NCBI GenBank assembly: GCA_000715635.1
Contig: KL569208.1
Location: 68,243 to 73,332 of the forward strand
Direction of reading: 5' to 3'
DNA length: 5,090 nt
DNA from: Streptomyces violaceus
Lineage (GTDB): Bacteria; Actinomycetota; Actinomycetes; Streptomycetales; Streptomycetaceae
The notes under the pieces are model-generated. The model was not told the origin of the DNA and did no database searches. It saw only the letters and a list, made by a program, of their open reading frames with translations. Positions 1-5,090 of the stretch are shown piece after piece; position 1 is the first letter of the stretch; every line of letters begins with the position of its first letter. The position numbers and the translations under genes are program-made.

Positions 1-48
1 CCGCTGCCGGGTGGCGCGGCCCTTCACGGACGGTCCAGCGGTCGTCAC
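1..48 (-). CDS. zur: Zur, Fur-family zinc uptake repressor (N-terminal 16 codons; runs off the left edge)
   Basis: Only the first 16 codons are in the window. From a GTG at 48 the frame reads MTTAGPSVKGRATRQR and is still open at base 1. The start is well supported: a strong Shine-Dalgarno sequence lies 5 bases upstream. The basic KGRATRQR stretch is what I recall for the beginning of actinomycete Zur (FurB), just before the first helix of the winged-helix domain, and zur is the known gene after znuB in S. coelicolor. Zur is a dimeric cytosolic repressor that binds zinc and shuts off uptake genes when zinc is sufficient. It lies 58 bp downstream of znuB on the same strand and is probably co-transcribed with it, at least in part. 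The DNA-binding helix and metal ligands lie outside the window, so the identity rests on a short match plus gene order. Confidence 0.75.
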   Translation of the reverse strand, partial: MTTAGPSVKGRATRQR

Positions 49-53
49 CGTTG

Positions 54-60
54 CCTCCTC
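54..60 (-). promoter_or_regulatory. Ribosome binding site of zur
   Basis: Read on the minus strand, the seven bases are GAGGAGG, followed by CAACG and then the GTG at 48. This is a near-perfect complement to the 3' end of 16S rRNA at an optimal 5-base spacing. It fixes the zur start and shows that zur has independent translation initiation, unlike znuB, which is coupled to znuC. Confidence 0.75.
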
Positions 61-72
61 ACGTCTGCCTTG

Positions 73-96
73 CCCGGGTCATTGTGCCAGCCCGGG
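73..96. repeat. Short inverted repeat (CCCGGG twice) between znuB and zur
   Basis: CCCGGG at 73-78 and again at 91-96 could form a 6-bp stem with a 12-base loop in the 58-bp gap between the znuB stop and the zur start. There is no T-run on the minus strand after it. It could at most attenuate transcription or affect mRNA decay between znuB and zur. In DNA this GC-rich such repeats arise by chance, so the entry is tentative. Confidence 0.2.
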
Positions 97-106
97 GTGG
101 GGGCGG

Positions 107-1009
107 TCAGACGCCGACTTCGTCGGCCGCTCCCCGAGTACCCGGAATCGCGCACTCGCCGGGGTCATGGGCGGATTGCGCGGAAGCACGGGCGCGGGCG
201 CGGCGCCGGGTCAGCGGAGCCGCGAGTGCCGTCAGCACGATGAACGCGCCGATGGTCAGCAACACGATCGTCGCACCGGGCGGGACGTCCTGGTAGTACG
301 AGGTGACCGTGCCGCCGATCGTCACGCTCACGCCGATGGCGACGGCGATCACGAACGTGGCCGCGAAGCTGCGGCTGATCTGCTGGGCCGCCGCGACGGG
401 CACCACCATCAGCGCGCTGACCAGCAGCAGGCCGACCACGCGCATCGCCACCGTCACCGTGACGGCCGCGGTGATCGCCGTCAGCAGGTTCAGGGCGCGC
501 ACCGGCAGGCCCGTCACCCGGGCGAACTCCTCGTCCTGGCTGACCGCGAACAGCTGCCGGCGCAGGCCGAGCGTGACCAGGACGACGAAGGCGGCCAGCA
601 CGCAGATCGCCGTGACGTCCGACTCGGACACCGTCGACAGGGAGCCGAACAGGTACGACGTCAGGTTGGCGTTGGAGCCCGTCGGCGCGAGGTTGATGAA
701 CATCACACCGCCGGCCATGCCGCCGTAGAACAGCATCGCGAGGGCGATGTCGCCGCGGGTCTTGCCGTACCAGCGGATCAGCTCCATGAGGACCGCGCCG
801 AGGACGGAGACGAGGGTCGCCATCCACACCGGGGACCAGGTCAGCAGGAAGCCGAGGCCGACGCCGGTCATCGCCACGTGGCCGATGCCGTCGCCCATCA
901 GGGCCTGGCGGCGCTGGACCAGGTAGATGCCCACAGCGGGGGCCGTGATGCCGACCAGGACGGCGGCGAGCAGCGCCCGCTGCATGAAGGCGTAGTCGAG
1001 GATCTCCAT
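107..1009 (-). CDS. znuB: ZnuB, zinc ABC transporter permease
   Basis: Membrane subunit of the high-affinity zinc importer and a member of the ABC-3 permease family, which also includes manganese and iron permeases such as MntB and TroC. It forms the channel that takes Zn2+ from ZnuA and is driven by ZnuC. The product is 300 residues, slightly longer than the usual 260-290. Hydrophobic segments are seen at about 10-32, 48-80 (probably two), 90-107, 131-149, 171-207 (two), 216-236 and 246-266. The family hallmark around 37-50 (LMGDGIGHVAMTGV) and the cytoplasmic EEFARVTGLPV stretch at 160-170, a likely coupling helix to the ATPase, are both present. The last 35 residues are basic and then polar, apparently cytoplasmic and not conserved in the family as I know it. 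The ATG overlaps the znuC stop as TGATG with only a weak upstream GGGA, which suggests translational coupling. Zinc is assigned from its Zur-type promoter and neighbours. Confidence 0.93.
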   Translation of the reverse strand: MEILDYAFMQRALLAAVLVGITAPAVGIYLVQRRQALMGDGIGHVAMTGVGLGFLLTWSPVWMATLVSVLGAVLMELIRWYGKTRGDIALAMLFYGGMAGGVMFINLAPTGSNANLTSYLFGSLSTVSESDVTAICVLAAFVVLVTLGLRRQLFAVSQDEEFARVTGLPVRALNLLTAITAAVTVTVAMRVVGLLLVSALMVVPVAAAQQISRSFAATFVIAVAIGVSVTIGGTVTSYYQDVPPGATIVLLTIGAFIVLTALAAPLTRRRARARASAQSAHDPGECAIPGTRGAADEVGV

Positions 1010-1776
1010 CAGCTCAGCAGTCCCGTGCGGATCGGTTCGTGGCCCGCGGGTGCGTGCGGGTGTACGTGGTCGTGGCCGGGCAGGGCGTGCTGCCCGACCG
1101 CCTTGGGGGGCGGGCCGTCGTGCACGACGCAGCCGTCACGCAGGACGACCGCCCGGTCGATGAGGGGCTCCAGGGGGCCCAGTTCGTGCAGCACGAGCAG
1201 CACGGTCGTGCCCTGGGAGACCTGCTCGCGCAGCGTGTGCGCGAGAACCTCCTGGCTGGCCAGGTCGACACCGGCCATCGGCTCGTCCATGATCAGCAGT
1301 TCCGGCTCGGAGGCGAGCGCGCGGGCTATCAGGACGCGCTGGTGCTGGCCGCCCGAGAGGGCGTTGACCGAGTCCTTGGCCCGGTCCGCCATGCCGACGA
1401 GCTCCAGGGCCGCGCGCACGGCCGCGTGGTCCGCCTTGCGCAGCACGCCGAAGCGGGCCCGGGACAGGCGGCCCGAGGAGACCACCTCGGTCACCGTGGC
1501 GGGCACCCCGCCCGCGGCCGTGGTGCGCTGCGGGACGTAGCCCACGCGGTGCCAGTCGCGGAACCGCCTGCGGTCCGTGCCGAACAGCTCGATCTCGCCG
1601 GCGCCCGTCTGCACCTGGCCGATGATGCTGCGCACGGCCGTGGACTTGCCGGAGCCGTTCGCGCCGAGCAGCGCGACGACCTCACCGTGGTGCACGGTGA
1701 GGTCGATGCCGCGCAGGACGGGGCGCGAGCCCAGGTCCGCGCGGACGCCGCGCAGGGATACGACGGGCTCGTTCAT
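1009..1776 (-). CDS. znuC: ZnuC, zinc ABC transporter ATP-binding protein
   Basis: Cytoplasmic ATPase that powers zinc import through ZnuB. All ABC motifs are present in the 255-residue reading: Walker A GANGSGKST at 38-46, Q-loop Gln83 in YVPQR, signature LSGGQ at 140-144, Walker B LLIMD at 160-164 with catalytic Glu165, a D-loop near 168-171, and switch His197 in VLHE. The C-terminal tail (about 228-247) carries six histidines (230, 235, 237, 239, 241, 246), a common trait of zinc ATPases that may sense or hold metal. I chose the ATG at 1776 because a strong GGAGG lies 5 bases before it. An upstream GTG at 1800 or ATG at 1797 would add 8 or 7 residues that mostly translate the ribosome binding site itself. 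The gene starts 20 bp after the znuA stop and its own stop overlaps the znuB start. The ATPase call is certain; zinc as substrate comes from context. Confidence 0.94.
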   Translation of the reverse strand: MNEPVVSLRGVRADLGSRPVLRGIDLTVHHGEVVALLGANGSGKSTAVRSIIGQVQTGAGEIELFGTDRRRFRDWHRVGYVPQRTTAAGGVPATVTEVVSSGRLSRARFGVLRKADHAAVRAALELVGMADRAKDSVNALSGGQHQRVLIARALASEPELLIMDEPMAGVDLASQEVLAHTLREQVSQGTTVLLVLHELGPLEPLIDRAVVLRDGCVVHDGPPPKAVGQHALPGHDHVHPHAPAGHEPIRTGLLS

Positions 1777-1780
1777 GCCG

Positions 1781-1786
1781 TCCTCC
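1781..1786 (-). promoter_or_regulatory. Ribosome binding site that decides the znuC start
   Basis: On the minus strand the bases are GGAGGA, with GGAGG ending 5 bases before the ATG at 1776. The alternative starts at 1800 and 1797 overlap the znuA stop and would make this site part of the coding sequence. The site therefore favours the 255-residue ZnuC. Confidence 0.75.
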
Positions 1787-1796
1787 GATGGGTCCA

Positions 1797-2756
1797 TCAC
1801 TTGGCTCCCAGGGCCGCCTGAAGGGCCTTGAGGTTGGCTTCCATGACCTGGAAATAGTCGTCGCCGCGGGACTTGTCGGTGATGCCCTCGAGCGGGTCGA
1901 GGACGTCCGTCTTGAGCTTCGCGTCCTTGGCGAGGGTCTTCGCGGTCTTGTCGGAGACCAGTGTCTCGTAGAAGACGGTGGTGACGCCGTCGGCCTTGGC
2001 CTCCTGCTGGAGCTCCTTGACCCGGGCGCCGCTGGGCTCGCTCTCGGGGTCGAGGCCGGAGATGGCCTCCTGGGTGAGGCCGTAGCGCTCGGCGAGGTAG
2101 CCGAAGGCGGCGTGGTTGGTGAAGAAGACCTTGGTCTTGGTGTCCTTCAGGCCGTTCTCGAACTCGCCGTTGAGGCCGTTCAGCTTCTTGACCAGGGCCG
2201 CGGTGTTCTTCTTGTAGTCGGCGGCGTGGTCCGGGTCGGCCTTCTCGAAGGCCCTGCCCACGCCCTCGGCGACCTCGGCGTACTTCACCGGGTCCAGCCA
2301 GATGTGCGGGTCGCGGGCGTGCTCCTCCTCCTCGGAGGCGCCTTCGGAGTGGCCTTCCTCACCCTCGTGGCCGTGCCCGGCGCCGCCGTGGTCCTCGAGG
2401 TGGGTCAGCGAGGCCGCGTCGATCTTCGTCTTGATGCCGGTCTGCGAGACGGCCTCGTCGACGGCGGGCTGGAGCCCCTTGAGGAAGAGCGCCGCGTCGG
2501 CCTCCTCGAGCTGGGCGCGCTGCTGGGTGCTGATCTCCAGGTCGTGCGGTTCCTGGCCGGGCTCGGTCAGACTGGTGACGTTCGCGTGGTCGCCGCCTAT
2601 CTGCTCGGCGAGGAACGCCATCGGGTAGAACGACGCGACGACGTCGAACTTCTCCGTGTTGCCCGTCGCCGCGCTGTCGCTGGAGCAGGCGGTCAGGGAG
2701 CCGAGGCCGAGAGAGGCGGCCGCGGCGGCGGGTATGAGGCGTCGTCGTACGTTCAT
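1797..2756 (-). CDS. znuA: ZnuA, zinc-binding lipoprotein of the zinc ABC transporter
   Basis: Extracytoplasmic solute-binding protein of the cluster A-I (ZnuA/TroA) family that captures Zn2+ and passes it to ZnuB. The 319 residues begin with a lipoprotein signal: basic MNVRRR, a hydrophobic stretch to about residue 20, and the lipobox LTAC with Cys24 as the lipid-anchored first mature residue. Family blocks follow: FYPMAFLAEQIGG (43-55), PGQEPHDLE with His71, DPHIWLDP with His151, and NHAAFGYLAERYGL with His215. These three histidines are the expected metal ligands, and an acidic residue near 264-269 (YETLVSD) may be the fourth. Between the first two ligands lies a His/Glu-rich loop (119-146; His119, 123, 128, 130, 136, 146), which marks zinc rather than manganese binders. 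The frame extends upstream to an ATG at 2765 and a TTG at 2774, but neither has a ribosome binding site. The ATG at 2756 coincides with the predicted transcript start, so a leaderless mRNA is likely. It is the first gene of the operon. Confidence 0.94.
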   Translation of the reverse strand: MNVRRRLIPAAAAASLGLGSLTACSSDSAATGNTEKFDVVASFYPMAFLAEQIGGDHANVTSLTEPGQEPHDLEISTQQRAQLEEADAALFLKGLQPAVDEAVSQTGIKTKIDAASLTHLEDHGGAGHGHEGEEGHSEGASEEEEHARDPHIWLDPVKYAEVAEGVGRAFEKADPDHAADYKKNTAALVKKLNGLNGEFENGLKDTKTKVFFTNHAAFGYLAERYGLTQEAISGLDPESEPSGARVKELQQEAKADGVTTVFYETLVSDKTAKTLAKDAKLKTDVLDPLEGITDKSRGDDYFQVMEANLKALQAALGAK

Positions 2757-2770
2757 GACACTCATTTTCA
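2756..2770 (-). promoter_or_regulatory. Zur box-like palindrome over the znuA -10 region
   Basis: The minus strand reads TGAAAATGAGTGTCA, a 7-1-7 imperfect palindrome with 5 of 7 paired positions symmetric. It is close to the TGAAAATGATTTTCA-type consensus I recall for actinomycete Zur. It covers the proposed -10 element and touches the first base of the znuA ATG. Zinc-loaded Zur bound here would block RNA polymerase. The match is by eye. Confidence 0.72.
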
Positions 2771-2793
2771 ACAAATATGGAAACCGTTGTCAA
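2764..2793 (-). promoter_or_regulatory. znuA operon promoter (-35 TTGACA, -10 GAAAAT)
   Basis: On the minus strand a perfect TTGACA at 2793-2788 is separated by 18 bases from GAAAAT at 2769-2764, which matches TATAAT at 4 of 6 positions. Transcription would begin about 7-8 bases after the -10, at 2757-2756, the A of the znuA ATG. This explains why no Shine-Dalgarno sequence precedes znuA. Both promoter elements are embedded in Zur box-like sequences, as expected for a zinc-repressed promoter. An alternative -10, CATATT at 2779-2774, has no convincing -35. Confidence 0.55.
2778..2792 (-). promoter_or_regulatory. Second Zur box-like palindrome over the znuA -35 region
   Basis: The minus strand reads TGACAACGGTTTCCA, again a 7-1-7 imperfect palindrome with 5 of 7 positions symmetric. 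It overlaps the -35 TTGACA. Its centre (2785) is 22 bp from the centre of the other box (2763), about two helical turns, so two Zur dimers would sit on the same face of the DNA. It is weaker than the first box because the outer AAA/TTT steps are broken, and part of its match comes from the -35 itself. Confidence 0.5.
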
Positions 2794-2808
2794 CAAACGT
2801 CCTGAACG

Positions 2809-2835
2809 GGGCCCGGAAACAGGGCCCACGGCCCT
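2809..2835. repeat. Nested GGGCCC inverted repeats between the divergent promoters
   Basis: GGGCCC at 2809-2814 can pair with GGGCCC at 2822-2827 across a 7-base loop. Alternatively, AGGGCC at 2821-2826 can pair with GGCCCT at 2830-2835 across 3 bases. The two pairings exclude each other. The block lies upstream of both proposed promoters, so it probably acts at the DNA level, if at all. No function is assigned. Confidence 0.3.
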
Positions 2836-2861
2836 CTGGCGGTCGCTGAGGGGGGAGCGAT

Positions 2862-2892
2862 TTGATTGGAGGGGCGTCCCCGCCGGTAACCT
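2862..2892 (+). promoter_or_regulatory. Candidate glyS promoter (weak)
   Basis: TTGATT at 2862-2867 resembles a -35 (4 of 6), and TAACCT at 2887-2892 resembles a -10, with a long 19-base spacer. A start near 2899 would give a leader of about 52 bases, too short for a T-box. This is the best candidate I see in the 194-bp gap on the plus strand, but the spacing is poor and another site could be used. Confidence 0.3.
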
Positions 2893-2950
2893 GAATCATT
2901 CGCTGGAAGCAACTCGCTTCGTCGCCCGTCGTCGTAATGAAGAGAGCACC

Positions 2951-4333
<1,383 letters not shown>

Positions 4334-4352
4334 TCGCTTCTCGCGTGCACGT

Positions 4353-4388
4353 CGGTGCCGGGTTCCTCTTCGGAGGGGCCCGGCACTG
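4353..4388 (+). terminator. glyS transcription terminator, 16-bp hairpin with UUCG loop
   Basis: Beginning 20 bases after the glyS stop, 4353-4368 pairs with 4373-4388. The outer part is GTGCCGGG (4355-4362) with CCCGGCAC (4379-4386). It is extended inward through two G-U pairs to a C(TTCG)G tetraloop and outward by a G-U and a C-G pair. No T-run follows, which is common for Streptomyces terminators. It separates glyS from the exporter gene. Confidence 0.82.
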
Positions 4389-4415
4389 TCGCGTTCACGG
4401 GGGTGGAGCGAGGGC

Positions 4416-4449
4416 AAGTGGTCCTCCAGCGCCGCGGCCGATTGGACCT
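4416..4449 (+). promoter_or_regulatory. TGGWCCT direct repeat upstream of the exporter gene (possible operator)
   Basis: AAGTGGTCCT at 4416-4425 and GATTGGACCT at 4440-4449 agree at 7 of 10 positions and share TGGWCCT with a 24-bp period. They lie 35-68 bases before the ATG of the exporter gene. Paired TGGWCC-like repeats are reminiscent of sites bound by MocR-type (GntR/aminotransferase) regulators, some of which sit next to LysE-type exporter genes. No such regulator gene is in the window, so this is a suggestion from pattern only. The ATTGGACC copy could also overlap a weak -35 element. Confidence 0.35.
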
Positions 4450-4483
4450 GGTTCCCGGGGTGGCGCCGCGCCAGGGTGAGCGC

Positions 4484-5090
4484 ATGACCATCGCGTTTCT
4501 GCTGACCACCCTGGTCGTCGTCGCCACGCCCGGCACCGGCGTCGTCTACACGCTCGCCGCCGCGCTCTCCCGGGGACGCCGCGCGAGTGTCGTCGCGGCC
4601 GTCGGCTGCACCCTCGGGATCGTGCCGCATCTGCTGGCCACGGTCACCGGCGTCGCCGCCCTGCTGCACGCCAGCGCGACCGCCTTCGAGGTGCTGAAGT
4701 ACGCCGGGGTCGCCTATCTCCTCTACATGGCGTGGGCGACCGTGCGGGACAAGGAGGCGCTCGTGGTGGAGGAGCGGGCGGCGCCGGTGTCGGCGCGGCG
4801 GGTGATCGTGCGGGGTGTGCTGATCAACATCCTCAACCCGAAGCTGACGATCTTCTTCTTCGCGTTCCTGCCGCAGTTCGTGAGCCCGGGGGAGCCGCAC
4901 GCGGTGGTGCGGATGCTGGGGCTGGGCGGGGTGTTCATGCTGGCGACCTTCGTCGTGTTCGCCGTGTACGGGGTGCTGGCCGCGTCGGTACGCAGTCACG
5001 TCATCGGGCGGCCGCGGGTGATGGCGTGGCTGCGGCGGGGGTTCGCGGGGTCGTTCGTGGCGCTGGGGGCGAAGCTGGCGTTCACGGCCC
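4484..5090 (+). CDS. LysE/RhtB-family amino acid exporter (3' end beyond the window)
   Basis: Inner-membrane exporter of the LysE superfamily, whose characterised members export amino acids such as lysine, threonine or homoserine lactone; the substrate here cannot be read. The frame is open from the ATG at 4484 to the window end, giving 202 residues. The family is usually 200-215 residues, so only a few are missing. Hydrophobic segments lie at about 3-25, 36-62, 67-86, 109-132, 142-168 and 185-202. The first ends in TPGTG (15-19), where the family normally has PGP, so the second proline is replaced by Thr18. The second signature, NILNPK followed by FFFAFLPQF (115-132), is intact. GGGTGAG at 4474-4480 is a moderate ribosome binding site. 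An in-frame GTG at 4460 is possible but less likely. The gene follows the glyS terminator and probably has its own promoter. Its later half favours G-ending codons and its first half C-ending codons. Confidence 0.87.
   Translation, partial: MTIAFLLTTLVVVATPGTGVVYTLAAALSRGRRASVVAAVGCTLGIVPHLLATVTGVAALLHASATAFEVLKYAGVAYLLYMAWATVRDKEALVVEERAAPVSARRVIVRGVLINILNPKLTIFFFAFLPQFVSPGEPHAVVRMLGLGGVFMLATFVVFAVYGVLAASVRSHVIGRPRVMAWLRRGFAGSFVALGAKLAFTA

Noticed and set aside
11..1540. 509-codon open frame on the plus strand over znuB and znuC
   Set aside because: The translation is rich in Arg, Asp, His and Gln with no recognisable domain, and it lies opposite two intact ABC transporter genes. It is a compositional shadow.
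1788..2849. 353-codon open frame on the plus strand over znuA
   Set aside because: The product is a repetitive Gly/Leu/Val-rich sequence antisense to znuA and crosses the znuA promoter. No ribosome binding site or family match supports it.
2777..2950. N-terminal extension of glyS to an ATG at 2777
   Set aside because: The ATG lies inside the Zur-box region of znuA. The 58 added residues show no synthetase character, while the protein from the GTG at 2951 has the normal family start and length.
2800..2950. T-box riboswitch upstream of glyS
   Set aside because: The gap is only 194 bp and the likely leader about 50 bases. I see no T-box consensus sequence or antiterminator/terminator pair.
4389..4483. 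Small gene between the glyS terminator and the exporter gene
   Set aside because: No start with a ribosome binding site and a plausible frame is visible in this short stretch; the repeat and upstream signals of the exporter gene account for what is seen.

Overview
The window reads as ordinary core chromosome of a high-GC actinomycete, almost certainly Streptomyces or a close relative. The signs are very high third-position GC, GTG starts, a leaderless-looking promoter, a single-chain glycyl-tRNA synthetase, and the gene order zur-znuB-znuC-znuA / glyS. From memory, this order matches the SCO2504-SCO2508 region of S. coelicolor; no search was run.

Left part (1-2756, all minus strand): a zinc-uptake operon transcribed right to left. 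znuA (zinc-binding lipoprotein) comes first, then znuC (ATPase), znuB (membrane permease) and, at the left edge, the first 16 codons of what is very probably zur, the Fur-family zinc repressor. The first three genes are packed tightly: 20 bp between znuA and znuC, and a TGATG stop/start overlap between znuC and znuB. zur follows 58 bp after znuB with its own strong ribosome binding site. Transport and its repressor therefore lie in one transcriptional direction.

Centre (2757-2950): a 194-bp divergent control region. On the znuA side a TTGACA -35 element is followed 18 bp later by GAAAAT. Two Zur-box-like imperfect palindromes lie 22 bp apart centre to centre, one over each promoter element. 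The predicted transcript starts at or next to the znuA ATG. On the glyS side only a weak promoter candidate can be seen.

Right part (2951-5090, plus strand): glyS, encoding a 460-residue glycyl-tRNA synthetase with two CxxC zinc-binding pairs. It is followed by a 16-bp hairpin terminator with a UUCG loop, and then by a LysE/RhtB-family exporter gene that runs off the right edge. Before the exporter gene is a TGGWCCT direct repeat that could be an operator.

I found no sign of a mobile element, CRISPR array, tRNA/rRNA, prophage or previously undescribed system. The points most worth checking are the architecture of the znuA promoter, the sharing of a zinc-controlled promoter region with a zinc-binding synthetase gene, and the repeat before the exporter gene.
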